From Mycolicibacterium arenosum (GTDB lineage: Bacteria; Actinomycetota; Actinomycetes; Mycobacteriales; Mycobacteriaceae), in NCBI RefSeq assembly GCF_024320865.1, contig NZ_JANDBD010000005.1, positions 62,001 to 126,000 of the forward strand: DNA of 64,000 bases, given 5' to 3'. The notes under the pieces were generated by a model, which saw nothing but the letters and a program-made list of their open reading frames with translations, did not search any database and had not been told where the DNA came from. Of this stretch, positions 1 through 7,633 are shown piece after piece (position 1 is the stretch's first letter; the number at the start of each line of letters is the position of its first letter). Made by a program: the position numbers and the translations under genes.

Positions 1-437
1 CCGACAACCTGATCGGCGAACTCGGCGACGGCTGGAAGCTGGCGATGACGGTGGTGAGCCACGAGCGCGAGCCGTCCACGTTGGGCTTCTCGGCGAGATA
101 CGGAAAGACCGTGCGCCAGTTGGCCAAGGGCGTCGACGGCACCCCGCCCGAGGAGTTGTCGTGGGCCTGGGTGCAGACCGAGATGCTGCGACTGCACGTC
201 CGACGCCGGCTCTCCGAGCAGCTCGACGGGATGACGCACGGTCCGCAGGGGTCGCTGGACAAGCTCCTGATGACGTGGGTTGAGCAGTCGGTGGGCCACG
301 CCGCGCTGGCGACCGTCGGAACCGGCGACGCCGAGCAGTTCGGTGCCTACATGTACAGCCGGGCGCAGAGCGTCATGGGCGGTACGAGTCAGATTCAGAA
401 GAACATCATCGCGCAGCGAATCCTCGGTTTGCGATGA
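1..437 (+). CDS. Acyl-CoA dehydrogenase, C-terminal part (5' end outside window)
   Basis: The reading frame is open from the left edge and starts outside the window, so only about 144 C-terminal residues are present. The visible part begins with DNLIGELGDGWKLAMT, typical of the end of the ACAD beta domain. VVSHER follows, whose Glu sits where isovaleryl-CoA-dehydrogenase-type enzymes place the catalytic base. It ends with the C-terminal helical domain motif MGGTSQIQKN. The expected role is FAD-dependent alpha,beta-desaturation of an acyl-CoA. The crotonase that follows 40 bp later on the same strand would hydrate the product, so the two look like consecutive steps. Substrate is unknown. Confidence 0.93.
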   Translation, partial: DNLIGELGDGWKLAMTVVSHEREPSTLGFSARYGKTVRQLAKGVDGTPPEELSWAWVQTEMLRLHVRRRLSEQLDGMTHGPQGSLDKLLMTWVEQSVGHAALATVGTGDAEQFGAYMYSRAQSVMGGTSQIQKNIIAQRILGLR

Positions 438-477
438 GTGCTGGCGCGAAGAGCCATCGGACACGGTAGGAGCTGAA

Positions 478-1245
478 ATGTACGGAATGCCAGACGAAAT
501 CAAGGTCGAGGCCGACGGCGCGCTGCGCATCATCACCCTCAACCGCCCCGACGACCTGAACGCGGTGAACGACAACCTGCACGTCGGGCTCGCCAAGATC
601 TGGGAGGCGCTCAACGAGGACGTCGGTGCGCGCGCTGCCGTCATCACCGGCGCGGGCCGGGCGTTCTCGGCGGGTGGCGACTTCTACTACCTCGACGAGC
701 TGCGCAACGACGAAGCGCTGCGGCAGAAGACGATCAAGCACGGCCGCGACCTGGTGATCGGCATGGTGCGCTGCCGGATTCCGGTGGTCGCCGCGGTGAA
801 CGGCCCGGCGGTCGGGCTGGGCTGCAGCCTGGCGGCGCTGTCCGACGTCGTCTACATCGCCGAGACCGCGTTCTTCGCCGATCCGCACGTGTCGATCGGG
901 CTCGTCGCCGCCGACGGCGGGCCGCTGGTGTGGGGTTCGCAGATCAGCTTGTTGCAGGCCAAGGAGTTCGCGCTCACCGGTGTGCGGATCAAGGCGCAGC
1001 GGGCCGTCGAACTCGGGCTCGCCAACCACGTCGTCGAGGACCCGGTCGCCGAGGCGATCGCCTGCGCGAAGAAGCTGCTCGAGTTGCCGCAGCAGGCCGT
1101 CGAGGCCACCAAGCGGCTGATGAACATCCAGCTCGAGAAGTCGGTGATGGCGTCGCTGGACTACGCCAACCTCGCCGAGTACGTGTCGTTCGGCACCCCG
1201 GAGTTCAACAAGATCGTCGACGGCCTGATCGCCAAGAGCACGTAA
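478..1245 (+). CDS. Enoyl-CoA hydratase/isomerase (crotonase family)
   Basis: A 255-residue crotonase-fold protein. The two oxyanion-hole segments are visible as AGRAFSAGGDF and VNGPAVGLGCSLAALSD, followed by ADPHVSIGLVAADGG, the region that usually carries catalytic acids. The open frame extends upstream to 280 inside the previous gene. I chose ATG 478 because a GGAG precedes it at good distance and the protein then starts with a normal crotonase N-terminus. It probably hydrates the enoyl-CoA made by the upstream ACAD. The gene ends 4 bp before a long inverted repeat separating it from a convergent SDR. Confidence 0.9.
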   Translation: MYGMPDEIKVEADGALRIITLNRPDDLNAVNDNLHVGLAKIWEALNEDVGARAAVITGAGRAFSAGGDFYYLDELRNDEALRQKTIKHGRDLVIGMVRCRIPVVAAVNGPAVGLGCSLAALSDVVYIAETAFFADPHVSIGLVAADGGPLVWGSQISLLQAKEFALTGVRIKAQRAVELGLANHVVEDPVAEAIACAKKLLELPQQAVEATKRLMNIQLEKSVMASLDYANLAEYVSFGTPEFNKIVDGLIAKST

Positions 1246-1249
1246 CCCC

Positions 1250-1318
1250 CTCCGCCGGAATAGTATTCCTGGCTGTCCAGACGCGAGCTTGGCAGCCAGG
1301 AATACTATTCCGGCGGAG
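1250..1318. terminator. Perfect 26-bp inverted repeat between convergent genes
   Basis: Arms 1250-1275 and 1293-1318 are exact reverse complements around a 17-nt loop. The right arm abuts the stop codon of the leftward SDR, and the left arm lies 5 bp after the crotonase stop. Position fits a bidirectional terminator, although there is no clean T-run. Each arm carries GGAATAGTATTCC or its complement, which shares the core GAATAGTATTC with the operator at 40145-40159, so a binding role is also possible. Confidence 0.6.
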
Positions 1319-2059
1319 TCAGAGGGTGAGTTCCTCGGAGCGCTGGATCGTGCCGGTAGTGCCGCCGGCGTCCTGCTGCGCGAGCAGCACCGCAGCGTTG
1401 GCCATCGCCTCGGGCGGCTCGACCATCTCGGGCGGGATCTCGACGCCCCCGCCGCCGGCCTGCCACCCCTCGGTGAGCACGACGCGCGACGGGCTCAGGC
1501 AGTTCACCGCGATGTTGTCGACCTTGAGATCCGCCGCGAGGCCGAGGTACAACCGCTCGGCGGCGGCCTTCGAGACCCAGTAGGCGTTCGCGCCCGAATC
1601 GACCATGCCCACACCGGTGGTGGTGATCGCGAGCATGGACCCGCCGCCGCGGGCCCGCACGTGGGGGATGACGGCCTTGGTGACGAGGAAGACCCCGGTG
1701 AGGTTGACGTCGAGGCACAGCTGCCAGCGCTTCAGCGGCGTGGATTCGATGGGGCCGAGCCACAGCACGCCCGCATTGGCGACGAGGACGTCGATGCCGC
1801 CGAATTCGGCCACGGTGGCGTCGACGGCGGCGGTGACCGACTCCTCGCTGGTGACGTCGCAGGACACGGGTAGCGCGCGACCGCCCGCCGACACGATGGC
1901 GTCGGCGACCGATCCGATGGTGCCGGGCAGCTTGCCCCGCTCCTCGGAGCGTGCCGCCACTGCCACGCTAGCCCCCTGCGCGGCAAGCGCTTTGGCGATC
2001 GTGGCGCCGATTCCCCGGCTGGCGCCCGCGACGAACGCCACCTTGCCGGACAGGCTCAT
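1319..2059 (-). CDS. Short-chain dehydrogenase/reductase, Thr at the catalytic Ser position
   Basis: A 246-residue classical SDR. The N-terminal cofactor motif is AGASRGIG, NAG occurs as ANAG, and the active-site YxxxK is YWVSK. Counting 13 residues back from this Tyr, where SDRs normally have Ser, lies a Thr in ITTTGVG. This is unusual but may still support catalysis. Its start overlaps the stop of the upstream SDR by 4 bp (ATGA), so the two are probably translationally coupled. Likely role: NAD(P)-dependent oxidation of a hydroxyl on a catabolic intermediate. The substrate cannot be inferred. Confidence 0.88.
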   Translation of the reverse strand: MSLSGKVAFVAGASRGIGATIAKALAAQGASVAVAARSEERGKLPGTIGSVADAIVSAGGRALPVSCDVTSEESVTAAVDATVAEFGGIDVLVANAGVLWLGPIESTPLKRWQLCLDVNLTGVFLVTKAVIPHVRARGGGSMLAITTTGVGMVDSGANAYWVSKAAAERLYLGLAADLKVDNIAVNCLSPSRVVLTEGWQAGGGGVEIPPEMVEPPEAMANAAVLLAQQDAGGTTGTIQRSEELTL

Positions 2060-2820
2060 TTGGGCGGGAACCGCAGCGCACCGTCCAGGCGGATGATCTC
2101 GCCGTTGAGGTAGTCGTTCTCGATGATGCTCTGTGCCAGCTGCGCGTACTCCGTCGAGCGGCCCATCCGCTTGGGGAACGGCACCTGGGGCGACCAGTAC
2201 TGCTCGAGTTGATCGGCGGCCTTGCCGTAGGCGGGCGTGTTGATGGTGCCCGGCGCGATGGTGACGACGCGGATACCCAGCGGCGAAAGGTCGCGCGCGG
2301 CAACGAGTGTCATGCCGAGAACGCCGCCCTTGGCCGCCGCGTAGGGCAGCTGGCCGATCTGGCCCTCGTAGCCCGCGATCGACGCGGTGTTGACGATGAC
2401 GCCCCGTGCGCCCTCGTCGAGCGGATCGGATTTCGCGATCGCGGCCGCCGCGAGCCGCAGCACGTTGAACACCGCCGTCAGGTAGAACTCGATCGTCTTC
2501 TTGAAGCCGTCGAGGTCCAGCGGCGAGCCGTCCTTGCCGATCAGGCGACCGCCGCTGGCGGGACCGCCGTGGGTGTCGACCGAGATCCGCAGCGGCGCCA
2601 GTTCGACCGCCGCGGCGATGGCGGCGTTGACCGACTCCTCCGACGTGGCATCGGTCGGGACGTAGCGCACGCCGAGCTCGCTCTCGAGTGCCTTCCCCTT
2701 CTCGTCGGCCAGGTCGGCGACGACGACCTTCGCGCCCGCGGCGTGCAGGCGGCGGACCGTCGCTTCACCCAGACCACCCGCACCACCGACGACGATCGCC
2801 GAGCTACCCGCGATTTGCAT
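2056..2820 (-). CDS. SDR, 3-hydroxyacyl-CoA dehydrogenase type II-like
   Basis: A 254-residue SDR resembling the HSD17B10/type II 3-hydroxyacyl-CoA dehydrogenases. Glycine-rich motif GGAGGLG, catalytic Ser in NTASIAG, and Tyr-Lys in YAAAK with the usual 13-residue Ser-Tyr spacing. The insertion around residues 85-110 (RLIGKDGSPLDLDGFKK) is typical of this subgroup. The open frame runs upstream to 4746 antisense to other genes, but the true start is ATG at 2820 beside the intergenic promoter region. It leads a two-SDR operon, divergent from a thiolase, with a palindromic operator between them. Oxidising a beta-hydroxyacyl-CoA for that thiolase is the natural inference. Confidence 0.9.
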   Translation of the reverse strand: MQIAGSSAIVVGGAGGLGEATVRRLHAAGAKVVVADLADEKGKALESELGVRYVPTDATSEESVNAAIAAAVELAPLRISVDTHGGPASGGRLIGKDGSPLDLDGFKKTIEFYLTAVFNVLRLAAAAIAKSDPLDEGARGVIVNTASIAGYEGQIGQLPYAAAKGGVLGMTLVAARDLSPLGIRVVTIAPGTINTPAYGKAADQLEQYWSPQVPFPKRMGRSTEYAQLAQSIIENDYLNGEIIRLDGALRFPPK

Positions 2821-2857
2821 GCTGTTCCCCTTCTTGCAACTGACGCTCTCTAGCTGA

Positions 2858-2872
2858 GAGAATAACATTCTC
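2858..2872. promoter_or_regulatory. Palindromic operator GAGAAT-AAC-ATTCTC (site 1)
   Basis: An exact 15-bp palindrome in the 78-bp divergent region between an SDR operon (start 2820) and a thiolase operon (start 2899). It lies 26 bp from the thiolase start and 37 bp from the SDR start. A possible -35 TTGCAA at about 2835 would put GAGAAT at the -10 position for the rightward promoter, so bound protein would block transcription. Same consensus as sites at 39342, 40145 and 50227. Confidence 0.7.
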
Positions 2873-2898
2873 ACACCTGTCTGAATCGGGGTTCGTCC

Positions 2899-4035
2899 AT
2901 GCCTGAAGCCGTCATCGTCTCCGCCCTGCGCACGCCCATCGGTACCGCGATGAAGGGAACACTGCGCGATACCGACGCCTACACACTGGCCGACCACGTC
3001 GTCGGCGCGGCCGCCGCGGACCTCGACCGCGACCGCATCGACGACGTGGTGCTCGGCGAAGGCCTCTACGGCGGCGGCGTCGTCGCCCGCCACGCCGCGA
3101 TCACCGCCGGGCTGCAGGGCGTACCGGGGCTGGCCGTCAACCGGCACTGTGCCGCAGGACAATCCGCCGTCCAGATCGCGGCGTCGAGCATCCGGGCGGG
3201 GATGGACCAGCTGATCATCGCCGGTGGTGTCAACTCCGCGTCGACGTCGCCGCGCTTCACCCGCGCGGTCGGCGGCGAGCAGCAGCCGTGGTTCCCACCG
3301 ACACATCCCGACCGCCCCGACGCCCCGAACATGGACATGTCGATCACGGTGGGGTGGAACGCCGCGGTGAAGGCCGGCGTCACCCGCGAGGAGATGGACG
3401 AGTGGGCCTACCACTCGCATCGCAAGGCCATCGCCGCGATCGACGAGGGCAGGTTCGCCGACGAGATCGTCCCGATCGAGACGCCGCACGGTCTGTTCCA
3501 CACCGACGAGCACCCGCGTCGGGAGACGTCGCTGGAGAAGCTGGCCTCGCTGAAGGTGCTGCATCCCGAGATCGAGGGCTTCTCCATCACCGCGGGTAAC
3601 GCCTGCGGTGCCAACGACGGTGCCGCCGCGCTCGCCATCGCAAGCGACGGACTCGGGCTTCCCGCGCTCGGAACCGTGCGGTCGTGGGCATCGGTCGGCG
3701 TCGACCCCAAGTTCACCGGCTTGGCGCCCGTTGACGCGATTCCCAAGGCGCTCCAGCGAGCCGGGCTCTCGGTGGCCGATGTCGACCTCTTCGAGATCAA
3801 CGAGGCGTTCGCGTCGATGTGCGTGGCGACCATCAAGCTGCTCGAACTCGACCCGGAGACGGTGAACGTCAGCGGCAGTGGCTGCTCGCTGGGTCACCCC
3901 GTCGCCGCCACTGGAGCCCGGATGCTCGTCACGCTGGTGCACGAACTGCGCCGCCGCGGAGGCGGTATCGGGGTGGCCGCGATGTGCGCGGGTGGCGGAA
4001 TGGGATCGGCAACCGTCATCGAGGTCCCCGCGTAA
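2899..4035 (+). CDS. Thiolase (acetyl-CoA acyltransferase)
   Basis: A 378-residue thiolase. Nucleophilic Cys84 lies in NRHCAAGQSA, the catalytic His in GCSLGHPVAATG, and the second Cys in AMCAGGGMGSA; all active-site motifs are intact. It is expected to cleave a 3-ketoacyl-CoA thiolytically in the last step of a beta-oxidation cycle. It is the first gene of a rightward five-gene run (thiolase, MeaB-like, DUF35, thiolase homologue, crotonase) and is divergent from two SDRs. Operator site 1 sits in its promoter region, so it is probably co-regulated with the thioesterase, ACAD and Rieske clusters further right. Confidence 0.93.
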   Translation: MPEAVIVSALRTPIGTAMKGTLRDTDAYTLADHVVGAAAADLDRDRIDDVVLGEGLYGGGVVARHAAITAGLQGVPGLAVNRHCAAGQSAVQIAASSIRAGMDQLIIAGGVNSASTSPRFTRAVGGEQQPWFPPTHPDRPDAPNMDMSITVGWNAAVKAGVTREEMDEWAYHSHRKAIAAIDEGRFADEIVPIETPHGLFHTDEHPRRETSLEKLASLKVLHPEIEGFSITAGNACGANDGAAALAIASDGLGLPALGTVRSWASVGVDPKFTGLAPVDAIPKALQRAGLSVADVDLFEINEAFASMCVATIKLLELDPETVNVSGSGCSLGHPVAATGARMLVTLVHELRRRGGGIGVAAMCAGGGMGSATVIEVPA

Positions 4036-4050
4036 GCTCAGCCGCACCTG

Positions 4051-4947
4051 ATGACCATCGAAGAGCTCATCGCCGCAGCGCGCAACGGGTCGACCAGGGC
4101 GGCAGGCCGACTGCTCAGCCTGGTCGAAAGTCCGCGCCGTACCGAGGTGTTGACAGCGCTGGGCCGGCACGTCGCCCGCGTCATCGGCATCACCGGGCCG
4201 CCGGGAGCCGGGAAGTCGACCACCATCGCGGTGCTCGTCGCCGCGTATCGGGAACGCGGGCTGCGCGTTGCGGTGCTGGCGGTCGACCCGTCGTCGCCGT
4301 ACAGCGGGGGTGCGCTGCTGGGCGACCGGATCCGGATGGCCGCTCACATCAACGACGCCGACGTGCTGATTCGCTCCGTCGCGACGCGCGGTCACCTGGG
4401 CGGTCTGGCCGAGGCCGTGCCCGCGGCGATCAACGTGTTGGCCGCCCTGTCCTACGACGTCGTCATCATCGAGACGGTGGGGGTCGGGCAGTCCGAGATC
4501 GAGATCGCCGCGGTCGCCGACCCCACCGTCGTCGTCCTCAATCCGGGTGCCGGTGACGCGATCCAGGCGGCGAAGGCCGGTCTCCTGGAAGTCGCGGACA
4601 TCGTCGCGATCAACAAGGCCGACCGCGACGGCGCTGATCAGACCGTGCGTGATCTGCACGCCGAGACCGATGCGCCGATCCTCAAGATCGTCGCGTCGCG
4701 CGGCGAGGGCATCGTCGAACTCGTCGACGCGATCGACGCGCATCACCGAGCCGACACCCCGGAGCGACGGGCCGCCCGCGCTCGCAGCCAGATCCTGTCG
4801 CTGGCCCTCAGCGCTGTCCGCACGCGACCCGACCTCGACGCGCTGGCGACCGCTGTCGCCGACGGCGAAGTGGACGTCTACACGGCCGCGGCATCGCTGT
4901 TCACCAGCGCAAACGTGAATGAGAATCCGCTTTCCACTTTGCAGTAA
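4051..4947 (+). CDS. meaB: MeaB/ArgK-family G protein chaperone of a B12-dependent acyl-CoA mutase
   Basis: A 298-residue P-loop GTPase of the MeaB/ArgK family. Walker A is GPPGAGKS near residue 51, followed by VDPSSPYSGGALLGDRIRM, then ETVGVGQSE and the guanine-specificity motif NKAD. The family loads and protects adenosylcobalamin-dependent mutases such as methylmalonyl-CoA mutase. No mutase subunit is encoded in the window, and the protein looks slightly shorter than typical family members. It starts 15 bp after the thiolase and is followed at 64 bp by the DUF35 gene. The partner mutase must lie elsewhere or act on a branched acyl-CoA released by this pathway; that part is inference. Confidence 0.9.
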   Translation: MTIEELIAAARNGSTRAAGRLLSLVESPRRTEVLTALGRHVARVIGITGPPGAGKSTTIAVLVAAYRERGLRVAVLAVDPSSPYSGGALLGDRIRMAAHINDADVLIRSVATRGHLGGLAEAVPAAINVLAALSYDVVIIETVGVGQSEIEIAAVADPTVVVLNPGAGDAIQAAKAGLLEVADIVAINKADRDGADQTVRDLHAETDAPILKIVASRGEGIVELVDAIDAHHRADTPERRAARARSQILSLALSAVRTRPDLDALATAVADGEVDVYTAAASLFTSANVNENPLSTLQ

Positions 4948-5011
4948 TGATGTTGTACGATTCCGTGAACGTATTCTTCAGCGCATTCTTCTCGACCGGC
5001 TAGGAGCTGCC

Positions 5012-5458
5012 ATGCAGAAGGCGATCGACCCCGACATCTCCACGTGGCCCGAGGAGAATCCGCAGCTGATCGGCAGCGGATGCGGGGCCTGCGGCGCGAC
5101 GGTGTTCCCGCGTCAGTCGCACTGCCCCAAGTGCAGCAAGCCCGACATGGCCGACGTGCTGTTGCCGCGCCGCGGCACGGTGATCGCCTGGACCACGCAG
5201 GGTTTCCCGCCGGGAGCGCCCTACGCCGGTCCGACGGGCAAGGACTTCGTCCCGTTCGGAGTCGGGCTGGTGCAACTCGGTGACGTCGTGCGCGTCGAGG
5301 GCCGGCTCACCGAGAACGATCCGGCGAAGCTGAAGTTCGGCATGGACGTCGAACTGACGATGATCCCGTTCACCACCGACGCCGAAGGCAACGAGATCGT
5401 CACCTTCGCATTCCAGCCGGTCGGCGATGAGCGCTCGCGCGAAGAGCAAACGGTCTAG
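5012..5458 (+). CDS. DUF35 OB-fold protein with zinc ribbon
   Basis: A 148-residue DUF35 protein. Four cysteines (24, 27, 38, 41) form a rubredoxin-like zinc ribbon, followed by an OB-fold that can bind acyl-CoA. Start ATG 5012 follows TAGGAG. The next gene, 11 bp downstream, is a thiolase-fold protein. DUF35 proteins adjacent to thiolase homologues are known partners in acyl-CoA complexes, including the ChsH2/Ltp2 retro-aldolase of steroid side-chain degradation. I therefore infer that this protein forms a complex with the product at 5470-6615. It has no catalytic motif of its own. Confidence 0.88.
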   Translation: MQKAIDPDISTWPEENPQLIGSGCGACGATVFPRQSHCPKCSKPDMADVLLPRRGTVIAWTTQGFPPGAPYAGPTGKDFVPFGVGLVQLGDVVRVEGRLTENDPAKLKFGMDVELTMIPFTTDAEGNEIVTFAFQPVGDERSREEQTV

Positions 5459-5469
5459 GGAGTTAACCA

Positions 5470-6615
5470 ATGAGCAATGACGTAGCGATCATCGGTGTCG
5501 GACTGCACCCGTTCGGCCGCTTCGAGAAGTCGGCCGTCGAAATGGGTGCCGACGCGATCCATCTCGCGCTGGACGATGCCGGATTGGGTTGGGAGGAAAT
5601 TCAATTCGGGTTCGGCGGTAGTTACGAGGTGTCCAACCCGGACTCCGTCACGCGACTCGTCGGGCTCACCGGCATCACGTTCACCAACGTGTTCAACGCC
5701 TGCGCGACGTCGGCGAGTGCCATCCAGCAGACCGCCGACACCATCCGCCTCGGAAAGTACGACATCGGCATCGCGATCGGCTTGGACAAGCACCCGCGCG
5801 GCGCCTTCACCGACGACCCCGCGAAACTCGCGCTGCCGCAGTGGTACGCCGAGAACGGACAGTTCGTCACCACCAAGTTCTTCGGTATCAAGGCCAATCG
5901 CTACATCCACGACCACGGCATCTCAGAGGAGACGCTGGCGCGGGTGGCCAACAAGAACTTCCGCAACGGTGTCAAGAATCCGAATGCGTTCCGGCGCAAG
6001 GAAATCTCGGTGGAGGACATCATGGCGTCGCCGGTGTTGAACTACCCGTTGCGGCAGTACATGTTCTGTGCGCCCGACGAAGGTGCCGCGGCGGTCATCA
6101 TGTGCCGCGCGGACCTCGCACACAAGTACACCGACAAGCCGGTCTACGTGCGCGCCAGCGAGATTCGCACCCGTCGCTTCGGTGCGTACGAGGTGCACGG
6201 GACGTCCGCGCCGCTGGACGAGGACGTCTCGCCGACGGTCTACGCCGCGAAGGCCGCCTACGAGGCGGCGGGCATCGGTCCCGAGGACGTCGACATCGCG
6301 CAGCTGCAGGACACCGACGCGGGAGCCGAGGTCATCCACATGGCGGAGACCGGGCTGTGCGCCGACGGCGATCAGGAGAAGCTGGTGGCCGACGGCGCAA
6401 CGGAGATCGGCGGCGAGCTGCCGATCAACACCGACGGCGGCCTGATCGCCAACGGCGAACCGATCGGCGCGTCGGGGCTGCGGCAGATGCACGAGCTGGT
6501 TCGCCAGCTCCGCGGCGAGGCGGGCGAGCGTCAGGTTCCCGGCAGTCCGCGCGTCGGGTTGGCGCAGGTCTACGGCGCACCGGGCACGGCGTCGGCGACC
6601 ATTCTGTCGCTGTAA
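5470..6615 (+). CDS. Thiolase-fold lipid-transfer/aldolase-like protein (Ltp2-like?)
   Basis: A 381-residue thiolase superfamily member. Cys78 is at the nucleophile position (FNACATSASA), but the GHP motif has become GEP (GEPIGASG) and the C-terminal CxG cysteine is Tyr (AQVYGAPGTASA). Loss of both acid-base residues argues against normal thiolysis. A Tyr in the C-terminal loop and an adjacent DUF35 partner recall Ltp2-type retro-aldolases, which release a ketone and acetyl- or propionyl-CoA from beta-hydroxyacyl-CoA. Aldolase activity is inferred, not proven; another acyl-CoA C-C lyase or condensing role is possible. It is operonic with DUF35 and a following crotonase that could supply the beta-hydroxyacyl-CoA. 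Confidence 0.85.
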   Translation: MSNDVAIIGVGLHPFGRFEKSAVEMGADAIHLALDDAGLGWEEIQFGFGGSYEVSNPDSVTRLVGLTGITFTNVFNACATSASAIQQTADTIRLGKYDIGIAIGLDKHPRGAFTDDPAKLALPQWYAENGQFVTTKFFGIKANRYIHDHGISEETLARVANKNFRNGVKNPNAFRRKEISVEDIMASPVLNYPLRQYMFCAPDEGAAAVIMCRADLAHKYTDKPVYVRASEIRTRRFGAYEVHGTSAPLDEDVSPTVYAAKAAYEAAGIGPEDVDIAQLQDTDAGAEVIHMAETGLCADGDQEKLVADGATEIGGELPINTDGGLIANGEPIGASGLRQMHELVRQLRGEAGERQVPGSPRVGLAQVYGAPGTASATILSL

Positions 6616-6661
6616 CGACCCCCTGCGGTAACGCCGTTCTCATAGGAATAGAGTGCGAATC

Positions 6662-7558
6662 ATGGCTGACTACCGCTATGTGACCTACGAACTCCTCGAC
6701 GAGGGCACCATCGCCCGGATCATGCTGAACCGGCCCGACGCGCGCAACGCACAGCAGCGCGGGCTGCTCGTCGAACTCAACGAGGCGTTCCTCGAGGCGG
6801 AGGCCGACGACAACGTGCGCGTCGTCATCCTCGGCGGCAACGGGCCGATGTTCTCGTCGGGCCACGATCTCGGGTCGAAGGTCATGATGTCCGAGTACCA
6901 GCCGGGTCCGGATCAACACCCGAGCTTCACCCAGAACGGGGCGACGCGCGAGGCCGCCGAGAAGCTGCTGCTGCAGGAGTGGCACTACTTCTTCGAGAAC
7001 ACCAGGCGCTGGCGGAATCTGCGCAAGATCACCGTCGCGCAGGTGCACGGTGACGTGTACGCCGCGGCACTCATGCTCATGTGGGCGTGCGACCTGATCG
7101 TGGCCGCCGAGAACACCCGCTTCGCCGACGTCGTCGGCACCCGGTTGGGCATGTGCGGCGTCGAGTACTTCGCCCACCCGTGGGAGTTCGGCGCGCGAAA
7201 GACCAAGGAGCTCATGCTCACCGGCGATTCGATGTCGGTCGACGAGGCGTACGCGCTGGGCATGGTGTCGAAGGTGTTCCCGTCCGACGAGCTCTCCGAC
7301 AAGACGCTGGAGTTCGCCCGGCGCATCGCCAAGGTCCCGACCATGGCCGCGCTGCTCATCAAGGAGGGCGTCAACCAGACGCAGGACAACCAGGGCTTCT
7401 ACAACTCGCTGAACGCCTGCTTCACGTTGCACCAGCTGAACCACAGCCACTGGGCGTGGAAGCACGAGGGTGGTTTTCCCGTGGCGAACGAGACCGACGG
7501 CCTGCCGAACTGGCGCGAGGCCCCGCCGGTGCAGAACCACGTCAAGACCGAGCCGTAG
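6662..7558 (+). CDS. Enoyl-CoA hydratase/isomerase family protein
   Basis: A 298-residue crotonase, slightly longer than usual because of an insertion near residue 85 and a C-terminal extension (EHEGGFPVANE region). Oxyanion-hole segments are FSSGHDLG and VHGDVYAAALMLMWACDL. ATG 6662 gives the standard start MADYRYV; GTG 6653, nearer an AGGA, is an in-frame alternative. The gene lies 46 bp after the thiolase-like gene and is the last of the rightward run. It probably hydrates the enoyl-CoA substrate of the neighbouring aldolase-like pair. Confidence 0.88.
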   Translation: MADYRYVTYELLDEGTIARIMLNRPDARNAQQRGLLVELNEAFLEAEADDNVRVVILGGNGPMFSSGHDLGSKVMMSEYQPGPDQHPSFTQNGATREAAEKLLLQEWHYFFENTRRWRNLRKITVAQVHGDVYAAALMLMWACDLIVAAENTRFADVVGTRLGMCGVEYFAHPWEFGARKTKELMLTGDSMSVDEAYALGMVSKVFPSDELSDKTLEFARRIAKVPTMAALLIKEGVNQTQDNQGFYNSLNACFTLHQLNHSHWAWKHEGGFPVANETDGLPNWREAPPVQNHVKTEP

Positions 7559-7569
7559 GCGTTCGTCAC

Positions 7570-7626
7570 CGAGATTGATGTGACGCAGAGAAAGTGCGAG
7601 TAGTCCCCTTCGTCAGTTCAATCTCG
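7570..7626. terminator. Weak inverted repeat between convergent genes
   Basis: The 75-bp gap between the crotonase (+) and the flavoprotein (-) contains CGAGATTGA at 7570-7578 and its exact complement TCAATCTCG at 7618-7626, separated by 39 nt. A long-loop hairpin could contribute to termination on both strands. No poly-T tract is present. Confidence 0.3.
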
Positions 7627-7633
7627 ACGAATG

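Noticed and set aside
2056..4746. Very long leftward open frame of 896 codons
   Set aside because: It runs antisense through the thiolase and GTPase genes, which have clear motifs. Only the 3' part from ATG 2820 is a real SDR.
4919..4990. GAGAATCCGCTTTCC and ATTCTTC-like sequences before the DUF35 gene
   Set aside because: The right half does not match the operator and part lies inside the GTPase gene; too degenerate to call a fifth site.
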